A stretch of DNA of 36,454 nt from Campylobacter concisus (GTDB lineage Bacteria; Campylobacterota; Campylobacteria; Campylobacterales; Campylobacteraceae): positions 1 to 36,454 of the forward strand of contig NZ_PPCG01000011.1 in assembly GCF_002913745.1 (NCBI RefSeq), given 5' to 3'. The translations under genes and the position numbers were made by a program. Every line of letters starts with the position of its first letter. The first letter of the stretch is position 1. Below, piece after piece: positions 9,379 to 18,145 of the stretch. Below the pieces are notes generated by a model. The model had not been told where the DNA came from, ran no database searches, and saw only the letters and a list, made by a program, of their open reading frames with translations.

Positions 9379-10576
9379 TATCTATAACTTTCAAAATTTT
9401 ATCCACATGCTTGTCCCATGTGTACTTTTGAAGAACCTCTTCTCTAGCATTAATACCTAGGCGATACCTTAGTTCTTTATCGTCTATAAGCTTTTTCATA
9501 GCGGTCATAAGCTCGTCTATATTTCCAGGCTCCACCATATAAGCAGTTTTGCCATGTTCTAAAATTTCAGACATCTGAGCCATGTCACTACATATTATAG
9601 CTTTACCCATAGCCATGTATTCAAACAGCTTAGTAGGGCTACCAAAAAACTCACTTCCATCGGGATTTGGCACAGTAGCATTAACTAAAATGTCACAAGC
9701 ATTTAGAAATTTTGCTCCCAGTTCTTGTGGGATCAACCCAGCTAAGGACACATCATCTTGCAAACCAAATTCTAAAATGCACTTTTTTACAGCACGCATC
9801 CTAATACCATCACCTATCATGAATAGCTTTACTTTATTTTTGCATTCAGGATATTTTTTTAATAGCTCACCAAAAGATAGAGCTATGTTTTCAGCTCCGT
9901 GCCACTGTCCAAACGTTCCAATAAAGCCGATTATGATTTTATTCTCAAGATCATATTTTTGCCTTACCTCATCGCATCCGACTTTCGGATTATATTTATT
10001 TTCATTTATCCCGTTTGGATTTACTATTATTTTGTTTTTGGATACTCCAAATTTTAAAAGGATATCCTTTAGAGCATCAGATACTACTACTATATAAGAA
10101 GCGTTATCCAAATTGTATTTCTCTATTACACAAACAACAGGAAGTTTAAAGATCTTATAGTAAAGCACCTTAAGACCCCACTTTAAAAAAGTATCATTAT
10201 TTTTCCAATTTTTAATTTTCCATACATCTGATGAATTAAATTCCAAAATAAATGGTATATTCTTCCTTTTTGCTATGTATGCTCCACAAAAACTAAACCC
10301 ATTATACCTCTGATAAATCGCATCTACCTTTAAATTTAAGCAATATCTTATTATCTTAAAATTATAAATAAACTCAAGTATATCTTTTGGAATAAATGGT
10401 ATTTTTACAGCCTTAACAATTATAATATTTTTATTCACACCTGGTAAATAATCATTTGAAACCACTGAAAGTTCAGCTTTTTTGTCCATAGCGTTTATTA
10501 CACCTGCAGTGTGCCCCACTGAGCCGCCAGCTTTTAGCCCAAACCAATAAAGCGTCCTTAGATAAAGTATTTTCAT
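9371..10576 (-). CDS. GT4 glycosyltransferase
   Basis: A 401-aa GT4 enzyme beginning MKILYLRTLYWFGLKAGGSVGHTAG, with the acceptor-domain glycine loop. The donor domain starts IIGFIGTFGQWHGAENIAL and ends with SEFFGSPTKLFEYMAMGKAII, where the glutamates match the GT4 donor-binding pattern. This type (glycine-rich 'GG.VGH..G' start and 'GTFGQWHG') is often found beside heparinase-family genes in exopolysaccharide clusters, and it precedes one here with an 8-base overlap. Its start overlaps the deacetylase stop by one base. Donor and linkage are not predictable from the sequence. Confidence 0.87.
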   Translation of the reverse strand: MKILYLRTLYWFGLKAGGSVGHTAGVINAMDKKAELSVVSNDYLPGVNKNIIIVKAVKIPFIPKDILEFIYNFKIIRYCLNLKVDAIYQRYNGFSFCGAYIAKRKNIPFILEFNSSDVWKIKNWKNNDTFLKWGLKVLYYKIFKLPVVCVIEKYNLDNASYIVVVSDALKDILLKFGVSKNKIIVNPNGINENKYNPKVGCDEVRQKYDLENKIIIGFIGTFGQWHGAENIALSFGELLKKYPECKNKVKLFMIGDGIRMRAVKKCILEFGLQDDVSLAGLIPQELGAKFLNACDILVNATVPNPDGSEFFGSPTKLFEYMAMGKAIICSDMAQMSEILEHGKTAYMVEPGNIDELMTAMKKLIDDKELRYRLGINAREEVLQKYTWDKHVDKILKVIDNE

Positions 10577-11544
10577 TATATATCGCCCATATGCATAAAT
10601 TTTAGCCTAAATTTATCTATCATAGATTTTAACATATTGGCATTTACACTAATGCTTGGCACATAGTCAATATAGTTTAGAGAGTTTAAATTCAAATCTT
10701 TTATAGATGCAAACTCACACTCTTTATTGCTTGAAATTCCACCTAAAAGTTTTTTATATTCATCTATCAAATTCCCATTTACGCTTATATCTACATATCG
10801 TTTATTTTTAAAGTCGTATTTTAAATTTAAAAAATTGAAACTATGTAAAAAAAGAATTATTATGCAGTCTTTTGGTGCAAGATTTATTGCTTTTAAAATC
10901 TCATCTGCATTAGAACCGTATCTAAAATCTAATTTTTGAAAGACGCTTTTTGTTTTTAGAAAAGCATAGCACTTTTGCTTTTCAAAAACACTAACTGGCA
11001 ACTGCAATATCCCATCTTTCTCACTTGGTCTATTTACATATCTGTATTCTATATCACAATTTGCATTCTTATAAAAAAAGGAGCTATCTATAAGAATATT
11101 GTTTATCTTAAGAGCCACTAATGTATCATTATTCGCACCATATCCTCCGGCTCTATGAGCCATAACATCTATCCCAACCCACTCTTTTATCTTTTGCTTA
11201 CCTAATTTTATAATTTCTATTTGCTCATCTAAACTATATTGCCACATAAATTTTCGTTTCTTATCATATTTGCCTGATGGGTGAGTATGTAAATTTATGC
11301 CATGTCCACCACTAATGATTTCCTGACATAGCCTTTTGAATTTATCTTCACCGTATCTTTCATGCGGATACACATCTACAAAATGCTCCACCACACCACC
11401 GTATTCACTTGCTAAGTCATTTATGAGCTTTACGCCGACTTCCATGCCTCCAGTTTCGCCTTTTATAAAAATTTCAAATGCATCAGTTTTACCTGCATGT
11501 AGTTCACCAACCTCAGTATCACAAGTTATTAAAATTTGTTTCAT
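10576..11544 (-). CDS. Polysaccharide deacetylase-like protein
   Basis: A 322-aa protein resembling the NodB/polysaccharide deacetylase group found in glycan clusters. Visible features are an N-terminal ITCDTE (metal-binding Asp candidate), INLHTHPSGKYD with the paired histidines, and MAHRAGGYGAN, where the Arg-Ala-Gly block is typical of the third family motif. Two starts are possible: ATG at 11565 and ATG at 11544. The latter is chosen because the protein then begins directly with the first strand (MKQILITCDTE) and because the seven extra codons lie inside the remnant of the preceding methyltransferase. The enzyme would remove N- or O-acetyl groups from a sugar; substrate unknown. Confidence 0.75.
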   Translation of the reverse strand: MKQILITCDTEVGELHAGKTDAFEIFIKGETGGMEVGVKLINDLASEYGGVVEHFVDVYPHERYGEDKFKRLCQEIISGGHGINLHTHPSGKYDKKRKFMWQYSLDEQIEIIKLGKQKIKEWVGIDVMAHRAGGYGANNDTLVALKINNILIDSSFFYKNANCDIEYRYVNRPSEKDGILQLPVSVFEKQKCYAFLKTKSVFQKLDFRYGSNADEILKAINLAPKDCIIILFLHSFNFLNLKYDFKNKRYVDISVNGNLIDEYKKLLGGISSNKECEFASIKDLNLNSLNYIDYVPSISVNANMLKSMIDKFRLKFMHMGDI

Positions 11545-11557
11545 ATGCGCTTTTGCC

Positions 11558-11774
11558 CTAAACATATATAGATCGACTGTTTATTTTTAGAGATTTGGAC
11601 ATCACATTCGTAAAATATCCAGCACCACAGCCGATTTCCAAAAATCTTGCCCTTAATATTACTCTTTTTAAATATATCTATATATTTTTGAAATATATAA
11701 ATTTGGCTTCTTCTGAAAGAAAAACCCCAGCCATCCAAAGCATTATTGTATATTTCATCAAATCTATCATTCAT
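11558..11774 (-). pseudogene. Truncated, frameshifted SAM-dependent methyltransferase remnant
   Basis: The reading frame opens with ATG at 11774 (4-base overlap with the flippase gene) and reads MNDRFDEIYNNALDGWGFSF and on to KGKI, a typical start of a class I methyltransferase. At a run of five A on the plus strand (11640-11644) the frame breaks. Removing one base gives KILEIGCGAGYFTNVMSKSLKI, the SAM-binding motif I. After about 30 more codons this second frame stops at 11558-11560, immediately before the deacetylase start. Families of this type need about 200 residues, so the 3' two thirds have been deleted. The unshifted frame gives only a 77-residue protein ending at 11541 with no motif. 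The remnant still keeps the overlap-coupled spacing of the operon. Confidence 0.8.
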
Positions 11775-13006
11775 AAAGCAACACGCTTATAACATTCTAC
11801 AGATGCATAAAAATAATAAAAAGTTGCTACTATACTTGCTATTGCAGCCCCAACTGTGCCTAATATGGGTATTAAAATAATATTTCCAAAGCAATTTATA
11901 CCGGCCATACAGTAAGACATTTTTTTTAGTTCTATTCCATATCCATGCCCATTAATCCAAGCATTATAAGGCTGATAAAGAGCCTGAAAACAAACCGCAA
12001 TAGACATTAAAAACAATAAAAAAAGAACATCAGCATATTCTTCTCTCAGATAGAATTTGATAATTAAATATCCTAATGCATTTGCCAAAACAAATGCCAG
12101 AAACACCCAAACCAAATTTACCCTTAAAACGGCAAATGGTATTTTACTGCTATTCGCTAGTGTTTTAAACATGGTACTGCTCATAGCATTAGATAGTGAA
12201 TTTATAGGGGTTGCCATAGAATTTGCCAGCCCATAAAAGCCAACATCTTTTGGACCTATAAAATATCCTATTAAAAGCCTATCTATATTATATGCAGAAA
12301 CGTCAATTACTCTTCCTATATACACATGAATACCGTATCTTTTATTTTCTAAATTTATAGCCGCAAGAACATCTAAAAAACCACCAAAATTTGGTCGCAA
12401 CATAAAAGCAAACACTACGAATACTACCGCATAAGACATAGAAAATGACAAAAGTGCATTTAGTGGAGTTAAATGTCTAAAAACAAACAAAACAAACAAA
12501 AGTACTACAAACAAAATTTTAGAAAAAATATTAAAACTTGCTAAGTAACCTATATGATTACTACCTTTTAATATTAGTTCCATAAAAAATGGAATTGTAG
12601 AACCCCAACCAACAAAGGATGAAATTCTAATGATATGACCGATGTTGTAATCAAACACAATATCCAATAGAAAAGAAATAGCTAGCAAAAACAATAAAAA
12701 CAATACGAATACAACACAGGCTATAATTATCGATACTCCAAATATCTTCTTTTCCAAATCTATATCATGATTTTTCGCCAACATTTTTGAGGCACTAGAA
12801 AAATATCCAAACTCAAAAAATATAGAAATAAATATAATGATAGCCAAAGATAAAGAGTATATCCCAAAGTCTGTTGCTCCCATCTGTTTAGCCAAAAGCA
12901 TATTAGATATAAAGCCCGCTACCATGCCAAATATCTGCGCTACAAATAAAAACAAAGTTTGTTTAGCAGCTTTTGAGACAAATAAATTTTTAAGCATGAC
13001 TTCCAT
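11771..13006 (-). CDS. Wzx-type oligosaccharide flippase
   Basis: A 411-aa membrane protein with about 12 hydrophobic segments. The N-terminal half holds AAKQTLFLFVAQIFGMVAGF and LLAKQMGATDFGIYSLSLAI, the characteristic start of the polysaccharide transporter/MOP superfamily (Wzx). It would flip the undecaprenyl-linked repeat unit across the inner membrane before Wzy polymerises it. It overlaps the HAD phosphatase gene by 17 bases and the methyltransferase remnant by 4. An internal Met four codons in (12997) is an alternative start and would shorten the protein by three residues. The product is broadly recognised; its substrate cannot be told. Confidence 0.85.
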   Translation of the reverse strand: MEVMLKNLFVSKAAKQTLFLFVAQIFGMVAGFISNMLLAKQMGATDFGIYSLSLAIIIFISIFFEFGYFSSASKMLAKNHDIDLEKKIFGVSIIIACVVFVLFLLFLLAISFLLDIVFDYNIGHIIRISSFVGWGSTIPFFMELILKGSNHIGYLASFNIFSKILFVVLLFVLFVFRHLTPLNALLSFSMSYAVVFVVFAFMLRPNFGGFLDVLAAINLENKRYGIHVYIGRVIDVSAYNIDRLLIGYFIGPKDVGFYGLANSMATPINSLSNAMSSTMFKTLANSSKIPFAVLRVNLVWVFLAFVLANALGYLIIKFYLREEYADVLFLLFLMSIAVCFQALYQPYNAWINGHGYGIELKKMSYCMAGINCFGNIILIPILGTVGAAIASIVATFYYFYASVECYKRVAL

Positions 13007-13652
13007 TTACTTTTAAAACCTTAAACTTATCATCTATCCAATCAATATTTTGAGTGTTTTTTACAACTATTTTATTACCAACTAGCGTAAACAGAGGCAT
13101 ATCTGAACGACTATCACTATAAAAAAATGAATTTTGTAAATCAAATTCTTTTAAATTTAGCTCGCTACCTAGCAACTCTACCTTTTTATCTCCCAAGCAT
13201 TCATCGCCTGCGATTTTGGAAGTAAAGAAACCGTTTTTAAACTCAAGCTTCGTACTTATTAAATAATCTATGCCGTAACTTTTAGCAAAATGCCTCAAAT
13301 ATACCTCAAATCCGCCCGATACGACTACGATAATATGACCGCTTTTTTGATGCCACAAAAGAGCTTCTATAACGCTTTTATGAAGTCTATTTATGACTAT
13401 ACTACGATAAAATTCTGTAGCGTATTTACCCATCTCTTCTTTTTTGACGCCGTAAAATACCCGCATTAAATTTTCTTTATATCTTTTGCTATCAGATGAG
13501 GGTATTTTATTTATTTTCTTTATAATTTTTGCAAGTATTTTCTTAGTAATCGTAAGCTTGGATTCCAAAAAATCCAAAAAAAACGTAGTAGATTGACCGT
13601 CGAAAATCGTATCGCAAAAATCAAAAATAGCTAGTATGGGTTTATCTTTCAA
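12990..13652 (-). CDS. HAD superfamily (subfamily IB) phosphatase
   Basis: A HAD hydrolase of about 220 aa. Motif I is FDFCDTIFDG (nucleophile Asp and acid Asp four and one residues before the Thr), then a Ser/Thr motif in VVVSGGF, and motif IV YSDSRSDMPLF, the arrangement of subfamily IB (SerB-like). The frame is open from an ATG at 13673, but that start lacks a ribosome site and overlaps the aminotransferase by 32 bases. A TTG at 13652 is preceded by AGAGG at proper spacing and starts just before motif I, so it is preferred. A HAD-IB phosphatase next to a HisC-like aminotransferase recalls the Cj1435c-Cj1437c group of C. jejuni capsule loci, which makes serinol/ethanolamine phosphate. The same role here is inference. 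Confidence 0.78.
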   Translation of the reverse strand: MKDKPILAIFDFCDTIFDGQSTTFFLDFLESKLTITKKILAKIIKKINKIPSSDSKRYKENLMRVFYGVKKEEMGKYATEFYRSIVINRLHKSVIEALLWHQKSGHIIVVVSGGFEVYLRHFAKSYGIDYLISTKLEFKNGFFTSKIAGDECLGDKKVELLGSELNLKEFDLQNSFFYSDSRSDMPLFTLVGNKIVVKNTQNIDWIDDKFKVLKVNGSHA

Positions 13653-14727
13653 TATTAAAGCCTCTGATAACATTCAACACTTTTTTCATTTGTTTGGTAG
13701 TTCCTATAGTGATTCTTGCACAACTTTCCATACTTGACACATGCCCATAATCCCTAATAAAAATTTTATTCATTTCTAAAAAATTTATAAACTCATTCTT
13801 TAGAGAATTGTCTCTAAACTTAATTAAACTAAAATTTCCACCAATACCAAATACTTCATATCCAATTTCTCTAAGCTCTTTATCAAAAGAAAATTTTGCA
13901 ATATTAACTTCTTTTACATATTCTTTCATATATTCACTATCTTGCAAAGCAGATATAGCAGCTATTTGCGATAGGGCAGTAATATTTTTAGGATTTCTAA
14001 TTTTAGAAAGTAAACTAATTATTTCTATTGAAGATATAACATATCCTATTCTAAATCCAGCTAAGGCAAAAGCTTTAGAAAAAGTTCTGCAAATTAAAAT
14101 ATTATTATATTTCTTGACTAAATGTTTACAAGTAATACCTGTAAATTCCCAATAAGCTTCATCGATAACAAATAAAGTGTTTTGAAATTTAGATATTAGC
14201 TCTTCAATAAATTTATTGTCATAAATAGTTCCAGTTGGATTATTAGGATTACATATATAAACAATTTTTGGTTTAAACTCATTCAATTTATTAATGAATA
14301 GATTAGCGTTAAAAGCAAAATCTTTGTCAAGATAGAAAAAATCTACCATGGCTCCACAACTTTCCATAGTAGATCTAAAATTATCATATGTAGGTGCAAC
14401 AATAAGTACCTTATCATCGTCTTGAATAAAAGTCCTTGCAATATACTCATGTAGATAATCAGAGCTGCCAAAATATTGAATATTTTCAGATGAAATATCA
14501 CAATAAGATGATAATTCTTTTAACAGTAACACATTGTTAGTGTCAGGATACCAATTAATATGCCCATCTTCTATAAAATTTATAAGGGCATTTTTTACCT
14601 TTGGTGAAGGCTGAATAGTAGCTTCATTCCAATCTAATTTTAAGACATCATCATTCATTAACTCCCATACTTTATGGGATGCTAATTTATATGGCTTGAG
14701 TTTAGTAATATGATTATTTTCAAACAT
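13642..14727 (-). CDS. HisC-like PLP-dependent aminotransferase (class I/II)
   Basis: A 361-aa fold-type I aminotransferase. Visible are NPNNPTG (160-166), DEAY (189-192) and the PLP-binding lysine in FSKAFALAGFRIGY (K218), plus a C-terminal ARITIG region carrying the substrate-carboxylate Arg. The overall pattern (LKLDWNEATIQPSP, NWYPDTNN) is that of histidinol-phosphate aminotransferases and their paralogues. Its location within a sugar locus, next to a phosphatase and a CapK-like ligase, argues that it is a paralogue making a glycan substituent rather than the histidine-pathway enzyme. Related paralogues in C. jejuni capsule loci convert dihydroxyacetone phosphate to serinol phosphate or decarboxylate phosphoserine. 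Start is at the ATG one base after the upstream stop. Confidence 0.82.
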   Translation of the reverse strand: MFENNHITKLKPYKLASHKVWELMNDDVLKLDWNEATIQPSPKVKNALINFIEDGHINWYPDTNNVLLLKELSSYCDISSENIQYFGSSDYLHEYIARTFIQDDDKVLIVAPTYDNFRSTMESCGAMVDFFYLDKDFAFNANLFINKLNEFKPKIVYICNPNNPTGTIYDNKFIEELISKFQNTLFVIDEAYWEFTGITCKHLVKKYNNILICRTFSKAFALAGFRIGYVISSIEIISLLSKIRNPKNITALSQIAAISALQDSEYMKEYVKEVNIAKFSFDKELREIGYEVFGIGGNFSLIKFRDNSLKNEFINFLEMNKIFIRDYGHVSSMESCARITIGTTKQMKKVLNVIRGFNIER

Positions 14728-14728
14728 T

Positions 14729-16006
14729 TTATTTCCTAATTATGGTTTTAATCTTACCAGTCGATAAATCTCTTTTTATTTCATCGACAACATTTATTTT
14801 AATATCTACACTTCCGAGCCTATCCCTAATATTATTAGACAATAATAGTTTTTTTGAGTCATCAAGCTCACCAATAACATTTATTACTACATCAGTATTT
14901 TTAGACTGGATAATTTGAAACTGTTTTATAAAATCTAACTGATGCATAATAGTATATATATTTATTGATGGTATAGAAGTTTTATCATCTTTAATAAGAA
15001 TATCATCACTTCTGCCTTCTATGCCTTTAAAAGGGATAGATAAATGCCTACCGCAAGGGCAAATCGGCACTTTACCGTCTAAAGGCATAGCCTTATCGCC
15101 AGTATTATATCTAATAAAAGGTATTACGTAGTTATTTAGAGAAGTGGCTATTATTTCATTTTTATCGCTAAGCTCTATTATCCCATAATCATCATTGTTG
15201 TGATAGTTACCCGCCCAACACTGCTGGACGGTTACCGTTCTTTCATTTTGCCCGTACCAGTCTAAAACGGGCAACCCCCAATAATCCTCGATCGCGCTTC
15301 TATACGCAGGCAGTAGCGTCTCAGATGAAGTTACTATAGTTTTTATTTGGGGTATTTTTATGTTTTTTTGCTTTAAAAGTAGCGTAAAAATATATATAGA
15401 GCTTGCGTATCCTCTTATTATTTTGGCTTTTGACTTTTCGATAACAGATAGATACAAAGCCAAATTTGACTCGTTAATATGAAACGGAGATAAATACCAA
15501 TAATCGCCTGAAATTTTATAAAGCGGCTCACCTGTTTTTGGCGAATACGTCCTTAAAACGATTATCGGATCACCGCTTTTATAGGCATAATCTTTACCCA
15601 TACCCCAAGCTCTATTCGCTACAATTTTTTCTATAGCATCGCTTTCATATGGGATTTTAAATTCAAACGGAGCCCCGGTAGATCCTGACGTATGAGATGC
15701 TTTTCCGTTAAATTCGATAGAACAAAAGTCTTTAAAATTTTCTTTGATTACTTGTTTATTTATAATCGGAAATTTTTTCAATTCGTCTAAGATAAAATTT
15801 TCAAAATCTATTTTTAAATCCAAATTTTTATAAAAAGGTACGAAATCAACCGCCTTTTTTACTATATCTTTTAGCTTCTTAGTCCTGATACGCTCTATCT
15901 CTTCTACGCTTTTCCACTGAAATTTATCATATTCGCTAGAATTTCTCTTGATAAAAATATAATTTTTGATTTTGCTTTTTATCTTTTTGTAAATTTGACT
16001 GGTCAT
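14729..16006 (-). CDS. CapK / phenylacetate-CoA ligase-like adenylate-forming enzyme
   Basis: A 425-aa protein of the CapK/PaaK group. It carries the AMP-binding P-loop HTSGSTGAPFEF, YNTGDKAMPL, and a C-terminal GIEGRSDDILIKDD, all characteristic of adenylate-forming ligases of this type. Such proteins are common in capsule and exopolysaccharide loci, where the substrate is rarely known; the chemistry is activation of a carboxyl group as an acyl-adenylate. In this locus the candidates would be a uronic acid, an amino acid or a fatty or hydroxy acid destined for the glycan. It sits 12 bases downstream of the two-domain oxidoreductase gene and one base before the aminotransferase gene. Confidence 0.82.
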   Translation of the reverse strand: MTSQIYKKIKSKIKNYIFIKRNSSEYDKFQWKSVEEIERIRTKKLKDIVKKAVDFVPFYKNLDLKIDFENFILDELKKFPIINKQVIKENFKDFCSIEFNGKASHTSGSTGAPFEFKIPYESDAIEKIVANRAWGMGKDYAYKSGDPIIVLRTYSPKTGEPLYKISGDYWYLSPFHINESNLALYLSVIEKSKAKIIRGYASSIYIFTLLLKQKNIKIPQIKTIVTSSETLLPAYRSAIEDYWGLPVLDWYGQNERTVTVQQCWAGNYHNNDDYGIIELSDKNEIIATSLNNYVIPFIRYNTGDKAMPLDGKVPICPCGRHLSIPFKGIEGRSDDILIKDDKTSIPSINIYTIMHQLDFIKQFQIIQSKNTDVVINVIGELDDSKKLLLSNNIRDRLGSVDIKINVVDEIKRDLSTGKIKTIIRK

Positions 16007-16018
16007 AAATTTAGCCTT

Positions 16019-18145
16019 TTATATCAAAAACGAAATCTCAGTCGTCTGCACCATATCCCAAAGCTCTATCGGCCAGCTTTTGCCTTTTTTTAGAGTCTTA
16101 AATAGGGCCTCAAGCTCTTCAAGCTGTCCTTTTTGACTTACGCTCGTTGAAATTTCTTTCAGCCCCACTCCGTATCCTTTTAGGCTTTTATAATCGTCCA
16201 AAACGATGCTCTTGCCGTCGAAGTGGATCTCCATAAATTCCTTACTTAGCTCCTTGCTACCGTTTGCGAAATACTCGATATTTGCCACCGAGCCGTCTTT
16301 GTATTTTAAGACGATGGATTTGTTATCATCGGCGCTATATTTTTCATTACTCGGTGTGATCGCCTGCGAAAATACACTCTGTATCTCGCTGCCTGTTAGT
16401 GCCGTCATCAGATCTATTATGTGGCACGCTTCGCCCACCATTCTGCCGCCGTTTTCGTGTACCCAATGATCCATCGGCATGTAGCCTGCGTTCATTCTAT
16501 ATCTGATTATCATCGGATTTATTCTAGCGCTCGTGTGCTTTTTTATCTCCTGCGCGTAAGCGCTAAATCGCCTATTAAATCCTACGAATAAAAGAGGTTT
16601 GTCGCCTCCACCTTCGTAAAATTTCTTTATCTTTTCAAGCTCCTCTTTGTTTGTCGCAAGAGGCTTTTCTACAAATACGTTTTTGCCCGCTTCAAGCGCC
16701 TTTAAAGTAAGCTCCGCATGGCTATCGTGCCTTGTGGATATGATCACGAGATCGACGTTTTTGTCATTTAAAATATCGTCTAAATTTGAAGTAGCATAGC
16801 TCGCTCCGTATTGCTGCGCTACCGCCTTTGCCTTATGTCCGCTTCGGTTCATTATCGCGTAAATTTTATACTTATCCTTAAACTTTGAGATATTAGGCAG
16901 GTGCATACCGGTGGCAAATCCCCCGACACCGACGAAAGCGACGTTTATCATGTCTCTATTTACGGGCGCGGAGCTTATGATGATTTTTTTATCGTGATTT
17001 AGATAGCTATCAAGCTCGACTAAATTTGCCTCGCCGTAGTCAAGCAAAACCATAAGTGGCTTATTCTGCGAGGTTTGCAACGACTCAAACGCCTCCGTTA
17101 CCTGCTCGATAGGGTATTTTGCATCTATGAGCTTATCCAGCTTTATCAAATTTTCATTTACCAGCCTTAGATACTCGCTCATATTTCGATTTTCAGTCCA
17201 TCTTACGTAGCTAAACGGATAATCAAGCCCCCCCTCTTCGTAGCTCTTGTCGTAGCGACCTGGGCCGTAGGATGTGGAGATAAGAAAATCAAGCTCCTTT
17301 TTATACATATCCTCTCTATTGATCTGCATACCGGCAACGCCTACGAGCACCACTCTGCCCTTTTTCTTGCACATCTGAAAGCTTTGTGATAGCGGCTCGC
17401 TACTGCTCGTAGCGGCGGTAAATAGCACTCCATCGGCACCGTACCCGCCGCTCCAAGACGAAACGACGTCTAACAAATTTTCCTTTAAGGGATTGATAGT
17501 TAGCTCGGCGCCGTATTCCTTTGCTATCTGCAAGCGCCTATCATCAAAATCGCTAACTGCGACCCTCACACCTGAAATTTTAAGTATCTGCACCGCAAGA
17601 AGCCCCAAAATCCCCGCACCGACCACCACGCAGGTCTCGCCCAGCCTTAGATCGATCCGCCTAACGCCTTGTATCGCTATGCCGCCGAGCGTCACGGTGC
17701 AAGCCCGCTCAAAGTCCATATCCTGCGGCATTTTCATAACTAAATTTTTAGGCACATCTACATACTCTGCGTGGTTTGCAAGCCCTGCACCGGCTGCAGC
17801 GACGCGCTCTCCGATTTCAAAATTTGAAACGCCCTCTCCGACCGCTATGACGACGCCGCTAAGCGAATAGCCAGTCGGATTTCCGCTATCAAGCTTGCCC
17901 TTTACCTTCGCATAGACGCTGGCTATGCCGTCGGATTTCACCATATTGATGACTTTTTTTACATTTTCGGGCTGTTCTAAAGCTCGCTTTATCAGACTCT
18001 TTCCGCTATTTGATACGCCGCTTATCTCGGTGCCCGCCGATATGCAGCTATTTACTACTTTGATAAGAACGCATCCCTTTGAAACGCTTGGAGCGGGGAT
18101 CTGCTCTGCCAAAACCTTACCTTTTTTAACTATCGCTTGTATCAT
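16019..18145 (-). CDS. Two-domain oxidoreductase (MDR dehydrogenase + Gfo/Idh/MocA)
   Basis: A 708-aa fusion. Residues about 1-370 form a medium-chain dehydrogenase: GYSLSGVVIAVGEGV and the Rossmann loop VVGAGILGLLAVQI are present, but the usual catalytic zinc Cys is not obvious (SCISAGTEISG). Residues about 410-708 are a Gfo/Idh/MocA enzyme, with VAFVGVGGFATGMHLPNI and NVFVEKPLATN (the EKP motif). The frame extends upstream, but the ATG at 18145 is chosen: the family starts there (MIQAIVKKGKVLAEQ) and it makes an ATGA overlap with the acyltransferase. This fused architecture occurs in polysaccharide clusters, frequently with heparinase-family genes as here. The reaction is unknown, probably oxidation or epimerisation of a nucleotide sugar. 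The gene is GC-richer than its neighbours. Confidence 0.85.
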   Translation of the reverse strand: MIQAIVKKGKVLAEQIPAPSVSKGCVLIKVVNSCISAGTEISGVSNSGKSLIKRALEQPENVKKVINMVKSDGIASVYAKVKGKLDSGNPTGYSLSGVVIAVGEGVSNFEIGERVAAAGAGLANHAEYVDVPKNLVMKMPQDMDFERACTVTLGGIAIQGVRRIDLRLGETCVVVGAGILGLLAVQILKISGVRVAVSDFDDRRLQIAKEYGAELTINPLKENLLDVVSSWSGGYGADGVLFTAATSSSEPLSQSFQMCKKKGRVVLVGVAGMQINREDMYKKELDFLISTSYGPGRYDKSYEEGGLDYPFSYVRWTENRNMSEYLRLVNENLIKLDKLIDAKYPIEQVTEAFESLQTSQNKPLMVLLDYGEANLVELDSYLNHDKKIIISSAPVNRDMINVAFVGVGGFATGMHLPNISKFKDKYKIYAIMNRSGHKAKAVAQQYGASYATSNLDDILNDKNVDLVIISTRHDSHAELTLKALEAGKNVFVEKPLATNKEELEKIKKFYEGGGDKPLLFVGFNRRFSAYAQEIKKHTSARINPMIIRYRMNAGYMPMDHWVHENGGRMVGEACHIIDLMTALTGSEIQSVFSQAITPSNEKYSADDNKSIVLKYKDGSVANIEYFANGSKELSKEFMEIHFDGKSIVLDDYKSLKGYGVGLKEISTSVSQKGQLEELEALFKTLKKGKSWPIELWDMVQTTEISFLI

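Noticed and set aside
11541-11774. Intact 77-aa unknown protein
   Set aside because: A methyltransferase motif I appears in the shifted frame and the unshifted tail has no protein-like pattern, so it is a remnant.
13642-14727. Histidine-biosynthesis hisC symbol
   Set aside because: Motifs fit HisC, but location in a glycan locus beside a phosphatase and ligase suggests a paralogue, so no symbol was assigned.
17222-17232. C-run in the two-domain oxidoreductase as a phase-variable tract
   Set aside because: Only about six bases and in frame; too short to support a claim.
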